Under the pieces are notes generated by a model. It was not told the DNA's origin. It was given only the letters and a program-made list of their open reading frames with translations, and searched no databases. Source: Melioribacter sp. (GTDB lineage Bacteria; Bacteroidota; Ignavibacteria; Ignavibacteriales; Melioribacteraceae). Taken from it: 64,000 nt of DNA. Position 1 is the stretch's first letter. The number at the start of each line of letters is the position of its first letter. Positions 26,988 through 36,809 of the stretch are shown piece after piece. The translations under genes were made by a program, and so were the position numbers. The stretch is from NCBI GenBank assembly GCA_003155655.1, contig PMDS01000099.1:97865-161864 (forward strand), read 5' to 3'.

Positions 26988-27785
26988 TTATATTTTTTTA
27001 TCAAATTCGGGTATAAAAATTCTCTCAATCTCGGTAGTTTTTCCGGTCTCAGAATCAATCTTTAGGTACACTCCGGTCAGGTGAACGTTATCGGTAGCAG
27101 TTTGATATTTTTGCGGAGTTTGATATAAAAATCTATTTATAGCCGCGTCTATTTTCATTCCTATCACAGATTCATACGGACCAGTCATACCGCAGTCGGT
27201 AATATATCCGGTACCGCCGGGTAAAATTCTTTCATCGGAGGTTTGAACATGAGTGTGAGTACCAATAACAGCAGAAACTTTTCCATCCAAAAAATAAGCG
27301 AGTGCTAATTTTTCAGCTGTAGCTTCGGCGTGCATATCAATAACTACAATTTTCGTTTCCTGTTTAATTTTTGTAAGAACCCATTCAGCAGTTCTGAACG
27401 GGCAATCAATTGTAGCCATAAATGCGCGTCCCTGAAGATTCATAACTGCTACTTTCCCTTTAGCTGAATCAACAATATTGTATCCATTACCGTGTGAACC
27501 TTTAGGATAATTTAGGGGACGAATAACACGCGAGTCTTTTCTTAAATACTCCTGCGATTGATGTTTGTCCCAGGTATGATTACCGCCAGTAATTACATTT
27601 ACTCCAAGGCCAAAAAGTATTTTCGCTTCCTGTTCTGTACAGCCTTTTCCGTCAGAAACATTTTCCCCGTTTACAATTGTAACATCTATATGATATTTTT
27701 TTTGTAAACTAGGTAAATACATTTGAACGATATCAAGTCCGGGCTGCCCGACAATATCACCAATAAAAAGTACGTTGACTGTCAT
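26988..27785 (-). CDS. YmdB-type metallophosphoesterase (cyclic-nucleotide phosphodiesterase family)
   Basis: About 265 residues. Calcineurin-like metal-site motifs are all present: FIGDIVGQPG at the start, NGENVSDGKG, GGNHTWDK, IDMHAEATAEK and IGTHTHVQTSDE. The family (YmdB, TIGR00282) hydrolyses 2',3'-cyclic nucleotides. The frame is open 25 codons upstream, but that extension is hydrophobic and unlike the family; the second of two adjacent ATGs has AAGGA at a suitable distance. Probably the first gene of the run leading to aroA. Confidence 0.9.
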   Translation of the reverse strand: MTVNVLFIGDIVGQPGLDIVQMYLPSLQKKYHIDVTIVNGENVSDGKGCTEQEAKILFGLGVNVITGGNHTWDKHQSQEYLRKDSRVIRPLNYPKGSHGNGYNIVDSAKGKVAVMNLQGRAFMATIDCPFRTAEWVLTKIKQETKIVVIDMHAEATAEKLALAYFLDGKVSAVIGTHTHVQTSDERILPGGTGYITDCGMTGPYESVIGMKIDAAINRFLYQTPQKYQTATDNVHLTGVYLKIDSETGKTTEIERIFIPEFDKKI

Positions 27786-27991
27786 CATATCCTTAATTTT
27801 GATTGCAATATATCTAAAATAGAATGAATACGAAAAGACCACAACTAAGTAATTAACCATCTTCCCCGGTAATGAGAAAGATGGAAGAGGAAGGTTAAAA
27901 AATTTAATTGATTATTCGCTTGCCAAGATTAAGGTTAAGGACAGTTAAAAAAATCCCCAGATTAAATATTTATTACCCACGGGAAAATCAA

Positions 27992-28087
27992 TTAATTAGA
28001 TCTAAATTCCTTTAGAATTTCGATTACCTTATGAGAAAATAACGCTATAAAAAGAATCATAGCACCAAGTAAAATCCATCCGTTCAT
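27992..28087 (-). CDS. Small single-span membrane protein, 31 residues
   Basis: A short frame, MNGWILLGAMILFIALFS followed by HKVIEILKEFRSN, behind a strong GGAGG site seven bases before the ATG. It has one hydrophobic helix and a basic cytoplasmic tail, the layout of known small regulatory membrane peptides. It stands alone between ymdB and a membrane protein gene. I do not recognise a family. The ribosome site and composition argue it is real. Confidence 0.55.
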   Translation of the reverse strand: MNGWILLGAMILFIALFSHKVIEILKEFRSN

Positions 28088-28445
28088 AATATCCTCCGCT
28101 ATTTCCAAATTAATTATTGACTAAAATTGTACAAATTTAATGCCATTAAAATTCCTTGAAATTATTGATAATTTTAATCCAATATTCGGTTATTAAGAAA
28201 TTCTTAAAAGAAATATTTACAGGATGCGAAATAAAGTTATACAGTGTGTATTTTTTTCAGTGCATAAAATCTTACACCAATTTTAATAATTGTAGATTTA
28301 TTCTAAAAATAATTATCAAATACATTTAAAATCTTACCTTACTAAAAAAAGAAGATTAGTAGAAATAATTTTTATAAATGTATTAGTTTTAGAAGTTGTT
28401 TAAGCCGGATTGATGAGATTACCAATAAGAAAAAGGTAAATACGT
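28088..28445 (+). other. AT-rich spacer
   Basis: 358 bases, strongly AT-rich, between two divergent genes (the 31-residue protein on the minus strand and the membrane protein on the plus strand). It must hold both promoters, but no consensus box stood out and I see no other structure. Confidence 0.4.
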
Positions 28446-29504
28446 TTGACAAATACATCCTTTTCCAATGCAAATAAAATTAACACACAAAGAATAACCG
28501 CTCTATGGGCATTTAGTGAAGCCACTTTTGGAGGGATTTTACATGCTTTAAAAATTCCTTTTACCGGTTTGTTTTTAGGAAGCGCCGCAGTTCTATTTAT
28601 AACTCTTATATCATGGGCGGATAAAAATAAAACCTCAATTCTGCATGCAACTTTATTAGTAATTCTTGTTAAAGCAGCAATAAATCCTTATTCACCTCTT
28701 ACTGTTTATTTTGCAATTTCGGTTCAAGGAATTGCAGGTTATATTTTTTATAGGTTTATACCCTATGAAAGATTAGCTGCTTTAATGCTCGGATTTTTTT
28801 CTTTACTCTTCTCTGCATTGCAAAAAGTGATATTCTTAACAGTTCTTTTTGGCGCTAATTTATGGAAATCACTGAATAGTTTTGCAGATTCTATTTTTTC
28901 ACAGCTTGGAATTACCATTCCGTCCAATTCAATAGATTTTAGTTTATTAATAGTCTGTACTTATACCGGTCTTCATATTTGCATGGGGATATTTATTGGA
29001 ATTAAAAGCATAAAGATTAGAAATTGGATTTTAAAAAATAATCTGCCTAATGCCGATGAGATTATAAATGATAACAATAATGAAGAATATTTTCCCAAAA
29101 AGAAACATAGAGGAAAAAAGTTTTGGTGGATGCGAATGTCTGGAATATTTGTACTTTCTTTTTTACTATCTATTATGATCTATTCGTATTTATATCCAAA
29201 TCTTAGCAAAATTCCTGCATATGAAATTCTTTTTATGCTGGTCCGTTCGATAGTAATTACGCTTGTTTGGTTTTTCTTAATTTCCCCAGTTGTATTAAAA
29301 TCTGTAAGAAAATTACTGATGAAAAAACAAAACAAGAATCTTGAAGAAATTAATCATATTACGTCGCTTTTCCCCTTTTTCAGGAGAATAATAAGTTATT
29401 GCTGGAAGAATTCATCTCAAATGCATGGAATCAAACGATTTAAAAAAATTATTACCGAATCATTCTTATACATCATCACAATTAAAATAGAACAGGACAA
29501 GTAA
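28446..29504 (+). CDS. Polytopic membrane protein of unknown function
   Basis: 352 residues starting at TTG behind AAAAGG. The N-terminal part (about 20-195) has five or six membrane segments with motifs such as FGGILHALKIPFTGLF and AAINPYSPLTVYFAIS. A charged loop (PKKKHRGKKFWWMRM near 218) is followed by two more segments and a basic C-terminus. The pattern is somewhat like the small S-components of ECF transporters, but I cannot confirm this. No ATPase partner is near. Confidence 0.6.
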   Translation: MTNTSFSNANKINTQRITALWAFSEATFGGILHALKIPFTGLFLGSAAVLFITLISWADKNKTSILHATLLVILVKAAINPYSPLTVYFAISVQGIAGYIFYRFIPYERLAALMLGFFSLLFSALQKVIFLTVLFGANLWKSLNSFADSIFSQLGITIPSNSIDFSLLIVCTYTGLHICMGIFIGIKSIKIRNWILKNNLPNADEIINDNNNEEYFPKKKHRGKKFWWMRMSGIFVLSFLLSIMIYSYLYPNLSKIPAYEILFMLVRSIVITLVWFFLISPVVLKSVRKLLMKKQNKNLEEINHITSLFPFFRRIISYCWKNSSQMHGIKRFKKIITESFLYIITIKIEQDK

Positions 29505-29627
29505 AATATTTGATCTTCCCCTTACTATTCTTCCATAAACATTATACTTTAAATTTTTAATTAAACCCTTACCGCATATTTTTTGTTTAACCAGCAAGAT
29601 TTTTTCACCAAACAGAATTTGAGTTTT

Positions 29628-30617
29628 ATGCTAAACTTTATAAAAAAATCATTCACACTTATCTTTCTGTTTACCGGCATTATCTCTGCCCAAACTCAAA
29701 ATTACAACCCGCTTTCCATTCAGTTTGATTTCAAAATTAATAAAGTTTCTCTTACCGTTCATGACGCAGAGCGGAACCGTGAGATACCGCTTATGGTCTA
29801 TTTACCTTCCGTTAAAACTCCTGCGCCGGTAATATTATTCAGCCACGGACTCGGCGGAACGTACGAAGCATATACATACCTTGGCGAACACTGGTCTGCA
29901 CGCGGATATATTTGTATTTTTATTCAACATCATGGAAGTGATGATTTAATTTGGAAGGATAAACAACCAAGCGAAAGGTTGAAAGCGTTAAAAGAAGCGG
30001 CTGGTTTACCTAACTTTTTACTGCGTGTTAAAGATGTAAGTGTTGTAATTGACTATCTTGAAAAATTTAACAATGATAAATCGAATCCGCTTTTCAACAT
30101 GATGAATCTTGACAAAATCGGGATGGCAGGTCACTCATTTGGTGCAGTTACAACACAGGCAGTGAGTGGTGAAGCATTCCGCAGAGGTATTTCATTTGCA
30201 GAAAAAAGAATTAAAGCAGCATTTGCAATGAGTCCAAGTTCACCTGAAAACGGGAACAATCTCGCGGAAGCATTCTCAAAAGTTAAAATCCCGTGGATGG
30301 TTATGACCGGGACAAAAGATATAGTGCCATCACTTGGAAACTTGGACGCAAAATCACGACTGGCGGTATTTGAAAATCTTCCCGCCGGAGATAAATATGA
30401 AATTGTATTGTATAATGGAGAACATTCTGCTTTCACAAACAGGGCGCTTCCCGGTGATAAGGAAAAAAGAAATCCCAATCATCATAAAGTAATATTAGGT
30501 TTAAGCACTGCTTTCTGGGATGCATATCTTTATAAGAATAACTTTGCAAAAGATTGGCTAAAGAAAGAAGGTCCTTTCGCATTGCTTGAAAAAAATGATG
30601 AATGGAAAAACAAATAA
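29628..30617 (+). CDS. Secreted alpha/beta hydrolase (dienelactone hydrolase/PAF-acetylhydrolase-like)
   Basis: 329 residues. A signal peptide (MLNFIKKSFTLIFLF...ISAQ) is followed by a hydrolase fold: oxyanion segment ILFSHGLGGTYEAY near residue 80, nucleophile in GHSFGAVTTQ near 167, acid in GTKDIVP near 229 and histidine in NGEHSAF near 265. An upstream TTG at 29583 would add 15 residues before the signal peptide and is unlikely. The substrate is unknown. It is convergent with the secreted-protein block that follows. Confidence 0.85.
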   Translation: MLNFIKKSFTLIFLFTGIISAQTQNYNPLSIQFDFKINKVSLTVHDAERNREIPLMVYLPSVKTPAPVILFSHGLGGTYEAYTYLGEHWSARGYICIFIQHHGSDDLIWKDKQPSERLKALKEAAGLPNFLLRVKDVSVVIDYLEKFNNDKSNPLFNMMNLDKIGMAGHSFGAVTTQAVSGEAFRRGISFAEKRIKAAFAMSPSSPENGNNLAEAFSKVKIPWMVMTGTKDIVPSLGNLDAKSRLAVFENLPAGDKYEIVLYNGEHSAFTNRALPGDKEKRNPNHHKVILGLSTAFWDAYLYKNNFAKDWLKKEGPFALLEKNDEWKNK

Positions 30618-30779
30618 AAAAGTATAATGTATATGGTATAGTGTATAAGTAGCAATTTGACAAGGACAGTTCTTGTTTGTCGGGCACTAGTAAGGAGCTG
30701 CCCTTGCAATCAACTTTTTTAAAAATTATACTAATACTTTATCCAGCCCTTTTACTCCTTACTACTTTCACCTTTCTTC
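30618..30779 (+). other. Spacer with nested hairpins
   Basis: Between convergent genes. GACAAGGACAG/CTTGTTTGTC (30659-30681) and GGGCA/TGCCC (30681-30704) can pair. No T-run follows them, so neither is a clear intrinsic terminator; they may be intergenic repeats. Confidence 0.35.
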
Positions 30780-31082
30780 TCACCTCAACAACACCATCTT
30801 CTTTTGCAGATTCATTGCTCCTGATTCGAGACAATAAAAATAAATTCCTGAGCTTACGGCATTGTTAGCATTATCTGTTGCGTTCCATAAGATTGAATAT
30901 TCTCCGCCATTTTGGAAATCACTTATTACTGTTTTGATCCTTTGACCAAGCAAATTATAAATCGTTAAGTTAACTTTACCGGTTTCCGATAACTGATAAC
31001 CGATAACCGGTAACTGACTACCGTTGACAGATTAAACGCATTGGTTTCTTTATTTTTCAATTCAAGTCCCTATGGTCGAATG
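30780..31082 (-). pseudogene. Broken T9SS C-terminal sorting domain behind an SBBP protein
   Basis: On the minus strand the DNA still encodes most of a sorting domain: NAFNLSTVVSYRL in one frame, then GYQLSETGKVNLTIYNLLGQ, GGEYSILWNATDNANNAVSS and a perfect end MNLQKKMVLLR-stop at 30780 in another. It is cut off from the upstream gene (ending 31083) by a stop codon and at least one frameshift, near a local CAGTTATCGG-type repeat. The upstream protein therefore lacks the signal for surface attachment. Confidence 0.8.
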
Positions 31083-32543
31083 TTACCTGTCTTTACACTG
31101 TTTTTTGGGACTGAAAGAAAATTTTGTTACATAAATATTACAACCTCCGTTCAATGTTTTATTAAAAGCTCCTTTAGTCGTTGGAAAATCTGAAGAACTC
31201 GTTACACCGCATAGATAAACATCACCTCGTTTATCCATTGCAATTCCATACGCTTCTTCATCATTGCTGCCGCCAAAGTATGTTGAGTATTCAATTTTTG
31301 TTCCCTCCGGATTCATAATTAAAAGAAACGGATCACCCCATGCCCATTGCTCAGTCCCGCGTCCTTTAAATGTTTTATCAAAAGCATCGGGCGTTATAGG
31401 AAAGTTTGTTGAGCGTGTACACCCGGTAACGAAAGCTCTGCCAGATTTATCGGTAACTACTCCTCTTCCTCCGTCTTTGTCGGTTCCGCCGATATATGTT
31501 GAATAAATAAGCCGGCTTCCGTCGGAACTGAGTTTAAATAAAAAAGCATCCTCACCACCGTTATATGACGTGTCAAATGCCGGCTTTGATACCGGGAAAT
31601 CACTTGATTTAGTTGCTCCTGTAACATAAGCGTTACCGTTCAAATCAATGGCAATATCAAAAGGCCATTCATCATCGCTTCCGCCGATTATAGTAGAATA
31701 TATTAGCTGAGTACCGTCCGATTTTAATTTGGTTACAAAGACATTGCTTTTCCCGGAAGTATAACTCGCAAATGTATTCCCTTTTACCGGATAATTTTCG
31801 GAACCTGTTTTACCCGTAATTATTATGTTATTTTGATTGTCAAGTGCCATACCCCAGGGCATTTCATCACCACTGCCGCCGAGTAGTGTTGAAAAAATAA
31901 TTGAATTGTTTTTTATATTAATCTTTGCAACAAATACGTCGTAGCCACCGGCAGGAGTTCGGCAAAATGCATTTTCTGTTGTAGTGAATGTAGTTGAGTT
32001 AGTGCGTCCCAAAATAATCAGATATCCATCGGAATCAACAATTGCCTTAAGTCCGCCTGCCCATCGGCTTGAATAGTCTAGACGGCTTCCGGTTGAATCG
32101 AGTTTAAGAAAATAACCTTGACTATTGCCCTGCAGCGAATTTAACGTTATAGGGAAATTAGTTGATTGGGTTGAACCGGCTAAATACACACACCCATGTT
32201 TATCTACAAAGATTTTACGGGTGTCATCATTGGCAGAACCGCCAATATATGTTGAGTAAACAAGCGCACTGCCATCCTTGTTCAATTTCGTAACCAATAT
32301 ATCAGAGCCGCCGTTTGCCGTTCTATCAAATGCCCCTGTTGTAGTAGGATAATTAGGTGAATTCACTTGCCCGCCAATATATGCATATCCTTGATCATCT
32401 ACTGTAATTGCATGTCCATAATCATGCCCGCTGCCGCCTATAAAAGTTGAATATTCCATGCGCAGTGTTTGAGCACTGATTGAATAACTTATAACAATAA
32501 CCATGCAGAGCATTACGAATTTAATATTATTTAGTTGATTCAT
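31083..32543 (-). CDS. Secreted SBBP beta-propeller protein lacking its sorting domain
   Basis: 486 residues. A signal peptide (MNQLNNIKFVMLCMVIVIS...AQ) is followed by about eight SBBP-type repeats of around 55 residues: STYIGGSxxD, GxAYxxGxTxSxxFP, AFxxxxxGGxDxFxxKLxxxG. It ends at FSFSPKKQCKDR where a T9SS domain would normally follow; remnants of that domain lie just downstream. The start four codons upstream is rejected because the 36810 paralogue shares only the MNQLN start. No enzymatic motif; extracellular role unknown. Confidence 0.82.
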   Translation of the reverse strand: MNQLNNIKFVMLCMVIVISYSISAQTLRMEYSTFIGGSGHDYGHAITVDDQGYAYIGGQVNSPNYPTTTGAFDRTANGGSDILVTKLNKDGSALVYSTYIGGSANDDTRKIFVDKHGCVYLAGSTQSTNFPITLNSLQGNSQGYFLKLDSTGSRLDYSSRWAGGLKAIVDSDGYLIILGRTNSTTFTTTENAFCRTPAGGYDVFVAKINIKNNSIIFSTLLGGSGDEMPWGMALDNQNNIIITGKTGSENYPVKGNTFASYTSGKSNVFVTKLKSDGTQLIYSTIIGGSDDEWPFDIAIDLNGNAYVTGATKSSDFPVSKPAFDTSYNGGEDAFLFKLSSDGSRLIYSTYIGGTDKDGGRGVVTDKSGRAFVTGCTRSTNFPITPDAFDKTFKGRGTEQWAWGDPFLLIMNPEGTKIEYSTYFGGSNDEEAYGIAMDKRGDVYLCGVTSSSDFPTTKGAFNKTLNGGCNIYVTKFSFSPKKQCKDR

Positions 32544-32574
32544 TTTTCTTTCCATATATTTTTTAATTTATAAT

Positions 32575-34059
32575 TTATCTAACCAAAACCATCTTCTTCT
32601 GAAAACTCATCCCGTTACTTTCCATTTTACACAAATAAATTCCGGAGCTTGCAGCATTGCTTGATTTATCTGTTCCACCCCATGTAATTGAATGTTCTCT
32701 GGCGCTTTGGAATGAATCAACGATAGTTTTGATTTCTCTTCCAGGTACGTCATAAATTTTTAGTTTTATATTATTATTAACCGGTAGCTTGTAGCCTATT
32801 ACTGTTGACGGATTAAACGGATTGGGATAATTTTGATTTAATTCGTAACCGTTTGGAATCTCTTTTTTCTTTTCCTTAATGCCGGTCGGATTTGTAATAG
32901 TTGTATTCAACCATACTCTGCTTGCACCGCCATAATGATTATCATCGATAATCTTTGTAACAGCAAGGAAAGCATCCTGGTCACCATCACCGTCTAAATC
33001 TCCAAATTCAATTGCATCGCTCTGAATAAGATCCAGATTAACTGTTGTTGTTGTAAAATTTGCATGGCCGTCGTTAAATAATATTTCGCTCGGACGGTCC
33101 CAATCTTGATACCGGTGGCCGTGATTCATATAGATGTCTGGATGCCCGTCATTATTTAAATCTTTTATCACCGCACTTTGGGTTAGGTAATTAGTATTAT
33201 ATGGAAGATTTGCTGTATTGAATTTTCCCATACCGTCATTCAAATATAATTGTGCGGGCTGAACTTTGGGAGGATCTTCCATAGTGTGATAATTACATTG
33301 CAGTAGATCAGGAAATCCATCGCCATTAAGATCTTCTAAATACAAATTGCAGCAGACGTAATTCCCCAGCTTTTGATCACTGATTGTAAAACTGCCGTGT
33401 TTATCGTTTAGCAGGATGTAAGTCGGACCTATTTTTCCAACTACAATATCGGAATAACCATCGCCATTTATATCGCCGACAGCCATTGCCGTTGCCCTGA
33501 AATTATTTAAAGTATATGTATTCTTTACTACAACCGTGTCGTTGCTTATTGAATAGATCCTGAAGATAGTGTTGCTGCCGGTTTCGACTGTAACAACTTT
33601 GCGCCCGTCCTTTCCGCTGAAATTCTCATTAAAAATTATCAGGTTCCCTCTAAAAGAATATTTGCTGGTCGGTGAAAAATGCGCATGCCCGTCATTAAGC
33701 CAGGTTTTTATAACAGCAGTTTGCCAATCTCCGTATTCAACAATATCTAAATCACCGTCGTTATCGATATCATATAATGCTACATTGTTCGATGGATCAA
33801 GTTGCTGCTCGCTTTTTGAAAAGACTGCCTTACCATTGTTCAACCAGATTTCATTGTGTTGTGGAATAACATTATTCCAAAAATTATTTGCAGTAACGGC
33901 ATCAAGATCGCCATCGCCATCGAGATCACCCAGCTTCACATTCCAGCTTGCCGCATTGCCTAAACGCTGTCCGCTATCTATAAAAAGTGCTTGTGAAAAA
34001 CCGGTTGTATAAAAAACTAATAGAAATAATATTGAGAGCATTGATTTACTTCTGTTCAT
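32575..34059 (-). CDS. Secreted FG-GAP/VCBS repeat protein with intact T9SS sorting domain
   Basis: 494 residues. Signal peptide ends near residue 25 (TTGFSQA). About seven FG-GAP-type repeats follow, each with a calcium-binding DxDxDGxxD-like loop (LGDLDGDGDLDAVTAN, IDNDGDLDIV, DINGDGYSDIV, DLNGDGFPDLL), predicted to build a seven-bladed propeller. From about residue 410 there is a complete sorting domain: LNQNYPNPFNPSTVIGYKLP, KIYDVPGREIKTIVDSF, ASSGIYLCKMESNGMSFQ, KKMVLVR. Exported and surface-anchored by T9SS. One of two neighbours with an intact domain. Confidence 0.88.
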   Translation of the reverse strand: MNRSKSMLSILFLLVFYTTGFSQALFIDSGQRLGNAASWNVKLGDLDGDGDLDAVTANNFWNNVIPQHNEIWLNNGKAVFSKSEQQLDPSNNVALYDIDNDGDLDIVEYGDWQTAVIKTWLNDGHAHFSPTSKYSFRGNLIIFNENFSGKDGRKVVTVETGSNTIFRIYSISNDTVVVKNTYTLNNFRATAMAVGDINGDGYSDIVVGKIGPTYILLNDKHGSFTISDQKLGNYVCCNLYLEDLNGDGFPDLLQCNYHTMEDPPKVQPAQLYLNDGMGKFNTANLPYNTNYLTQSAVIKDLNNDGHPDIYMNHGHRYQDWDRPSEILFNDGHANFTTTTVNLDLIQSDAIEFGDLDGDGDQDAFLAVTKIIDDNHYGGASRVWLNTTITNPTGIKEKKKEIPNGYELNQNYPNPFNPSTVIGYKLPVNNNIKLKIYDVPGREIKTIVDSFQSAREHSITWGGTDKSSNAASSGIYLCKMESNGMSFQKKMVLVR

Positions 34060-34084
34060 AATTAATTCCTTGCATAATTTTTTT

Positions 34085-35512
34085 TTATTGTACTAGAATC
34101 ATTTCCTTTTGAAAACTCATCCCGTTACTTCCCATTTTACAAAAGAAAATTCCGGAGCTTACATCATTGTTTGATTTATCTTTTGCATTCCAAATGATTG
34201 AATGTTCATCTGAACTTTGAAATGAATCGACCAGCGTTTTCACTTCTCTTCCAGGTACGTCATAAATTTTTAATTTTACATTATTGTCAACCGGCAGCTT
34301 ATAACCGTTAAGTGTTAATAGATTGAATCGATCGGGATAGTTTTGATCAATATGGAAGGAGGTTCCTAATCTACCATCTTTCTTTATACCTGTTGAAGTC
34401 TTAGTTGTGTTGAAATATACATTTGTAAAAGCTTTATTAGTTTTAATATCTACGTTAGCAACAAGCGCATCAATGTCGCCATCGCCGTCGATATCTCCCA
34501 AAGCGACCGCTATTGAATTGCTGCTGCCGAGTCGAAGTCCTGAATCTGTGAAATTACCTTTCCCGTCATTCAACCAAATAGTGTTTGGCTGACCATTATC
34601 TCCCGGCATACCATTAGCGAAGAATATATCAGGATAACCATCACCATTAAGATCGGCTACTTTAGCATCGGGCGAGTTATAACCGGAATTTAATCTTTGT
34701 CCGCTATCGGTAAAGTTTCCTTTCCCATCATTAAAAAGAATTTTACTCCAGTTATCCCCATCTGCACCGGAATATCCTTTTGCCAAAAGAATATCGAGGC
34801 AGCCATCTCCGTTAAAGTCGGCAAGTATTGCGCTCCTGGTTTGAAAATTAACGCTTAATAAAACTTTCTCAGTAAAATTTCCCTTTCCATCTCCCAACCA
34901 GATTTTATCGTTAACATTGTCATTCAATTCCGGCGGTGCAGTGTGAGGAAACGCAACAACTACATCGGTAAAGCCGTCACCATTAATATCGCCAATTGAA
35001 TATTTGCATTGCCCCCAGCCGCCAAAACTTTTACCGCTGTTTGTGAAATTACCTTTACCGTCATTGTACCATATCTGGTCGGAATTTATTGTATATACTA
35101 TGGCATCCAAATCTCCATCATTATCCAGGTCCAATAACCATGCGCCAATAACACCTTTACCGAAGGTCTGATTCTGTTTAACAAAATTCCAATGCCCATC
35201 GTTTAGATAAATATTGCTATTACATACAGCGTCAATAAAACCGTCTCCGTTTAAATCGCCAAAGGTAACAGGTGATCCTGTGCCAATGGATTTATTACTT
35301 TTTGTAAATACTCCTTTACCGTAATTGATCCAGAATTGTCCGTCGATGCAGGCATCCGGAATTTTATCACCGTTTAGATCCTGGAGCGTAACGGACCAGC
35401 ACGAAGTTTCCCCCAATTTCTGTCCGCTGTCTATAAAAAGTGCTTGTGAAAAACCGGTTGAATAAAAGACTAATATAAATAATATTGAGAGCATTGATTT
35501 ATTTCTATTCAT
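34085..35512 (-). CDS. Secreted FG-GAP/VCBS repeat protein with T9SS sorting domain
   Basis: 475 residues, a close paralogue of the previous gene with the same signal peptide (MNRNKSMLSILFILVFYSTGFSQ reads almost the same in both). Repeats with DLNGDKIPDACID, DLDNDGDLDAIV, DINGDGFTDVVV and DIDGDGDIDALVA loops. The sorting domain is complete but drifting: NQNYPDRFNLLTLNGYKLP instead of NYPNPFNPST, ending KEMILVQ. The frame runs 13 codons upstream into the remnant of another sorting domain; the ATG at 35512 with GGAG before it matches the paralogue. Confidence 0.86.
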   Translation of the reverse strand: MNRNKSMLSILFILVFYSTGFSQALFIDSGQKLGETSCWSVTLQDLNGDKIPDACIDGQFWINYGKGVFTKSNKSIGTGSPVTFGDLNGDGFIDAVCNSNIYLNDGHWNFVKQNQTFGKGVIGAWLLDLDNDGDLDAIVYTINSDQIWYNDGKGNFTNSGKSFGGWGQCKYSIGDINGDGFTDVVVAFPHTAPPELNDNVNDKIWLGDGKGNFTEKVLLSVNFQTRSAILADFNGDGCLDILLAKGYSGADGDNWSKILFNDGKGNFTDSGQRLNSGYNSPDAKVADLNGDGYPDIFFANGMPGDNGQPNTIWLNDGKGNFTDSGLRLGSSNSIAVALGDIDGDGDIDALVANVDIKTNKAFTNVYFNTTKTSTGIKKDGRLGTSFHIDQNYPDRFNLLTLNGYKLPVDNNVKLKIYDVPGREVKTLVDSFQSSDEHSIIWNAKDKSNNDVSSGIFFCKMGSNGMSFQKEMILVQ

Positions 35513-35536
35513 AATTGACTCCATGCATATTTTTTT

Positions 35537-35593
35537 TCGTACCAGAAGCATTTTCTTTTAAAAACTCATCCCGTTACTTTCCATTTATTCCGG
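35537..35593 (-). pseudogene. Remnant of a T9SS sorting-domain 3' end
   Basis: On the minus strand this reads MESNGMSF-stop-KKMLLVRK, the final strand of the sorting domain with one codon changed to TAA. It overlaps the end of the 35574-36746 gene in another frame. That gene ends YFNAKDKPGINGK, so an internal deletion seems to have fused propeller and sorting-domain sequence and pushed the end out of frame. Confidence 0.75.
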
Positions 35594-36746
35594 GTTTGTC
35601 CTTTGCATTAAAATATATTTTGTTATACTCATGTTTACCCCAGCCATTTGTAATAAGTAGATCTAAATTTCCGTCTTTATCAAAATCTCCGGTCCTGACT
35701 TCCCAACTATGTGCCGGTGGAAATGCAACATCACTTTCCTTGAAAATTCCTAAAGTACCTTTCTGTTTCCCGCCTTGATTTATCCATAGAATACCAGGCT
35801 CAATTTTATTGACAAAACCATTAGCCACATAGATATCTAAATCACCATCACCATCAAAATCACCGATGGCGGCTGTATAACCGCATGAATTTCCAAGCCT
35901 CTGTCCGCTATCTATGAAATTTCCTTTCCCATCATTAAACCAAATTTCATTGGGCGTGTCGCCCATGGGACCGCCTTTAAGTACAAGCGCATCCACATAG
36001 CCATCGCCATTAAAATCTCCAAAGTAGAATCGTCTTCCGGTTCCAAAGGTTTGTGTGCTTTTTGTAAAACTTAGATTTCCATTATTGATCCAGATAGTAT
36101 GATCGAAAATGATGTCCAATTTCCCATCATTATTTACATCTGCAAGGGTTACGCTGTAACTCCGTTCTCCAACATGTACACCGCTATTGGTAAAATTTCC
36201 CTTACCGTCATTCAACCAAATCTCGTTTGGTTGGTTGTTGCCTGCCAGATCATGCAAATTGGCAATAACTGCGTCTATATCGCCATCGCCATCAATATCA
36301 CCCAGAGCAACTTCACTACTAGCTAAATTACCTAATCGCTGTCCACTGTCTCTAAATTTTCCAGTGCCATCATTAAACCATACTTCATTGGGGCAGCCGG
36401 TAGGATTTCCTATCTGGTCATTGGCGATGAATACATCAAGAAAACCATCACCATTCAGATCGGCTAGTGCAATACTCCTGTCTCTTTTGACAGCATTTCC
36501 AATGTTTTGCCCACTATTGGTAAAAACACCTTTTCCATTATTGAACCAAACTTGATCCGGCCCTAAATCTGCATTTGCAATATAAATATCCGGATACCCA
36601 TCATTATTCAAGTCTCCAACAGCACATCCATATCCGTCTTTACCAAGTGATTGCTTACTATCGACAAATACTAGCTGAGCAAAACATTCATCACTTAAAG
36701 TAAGTGCAATGATTAAGGAAATAATACATTTTGAATAGCAATTCAT
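35574..36746 (-). CDS. Secreted FG-GAP/VCBS repeat protein, sorting domain deleted
   Basis: 390 residues. A signal peptide (ends near residue 23, ECFAQ) is followed by seven FG-GAP repeats with clear loops (DLNNDGYPDIYIAN, DLNGDGFLDVFIAN, DIDGDGDIDAVIAN, DVNNDGKLDIIF, DFNGDGYVDALVL, DFDGDGDLDIYVAN, DFDKDGNLDLLITN). It stops where paralogues go on into a sorting domain. Without it the protein would be released to the periplasm or lost from T9SS export; inference. Confidence 0.85.
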   Translation of the reverse strand: MNCYSKCIISLIIALTLSDECFAQLVFVDSKQSLGKDGYGCAVGDLNNDGYPDIYIANADLGPDQVWFNNGKGVFTNSGQNIGNAVKRDRSIALADLNGDGFLDVFIANDQIGNPTGCPNEVWFNDGTGKFRDSGQRLGNLASSEVALGDIDGDGDIDAVIANLHDLAGNNQPNEIWLNDGKGNFTNSGVHVGERSYSVTLADVNNDGKLDIIFDHTIWINNGNLSFTKSTQTFGTGRRFYFGDFNGDGYVDALVLKGGPMGDTPNEIWFNDGKGNFIDSGQRLGNSCGYTAAIGDFDGDGDLDIYVANGFVNKIEPGILWINQGGKQKGTLGIFKESDVAFPPAHSWEVRTGDFDKDGNLDLLITNGWGKHEYNKIYFNAKDKPGINGK

Positions 36747-36809
36747 AGTTACTCTCTTAATAATTTTTCTTAAATGTTATCGGACTAATTCCATTTTTAC
36801 TTATCCGGG

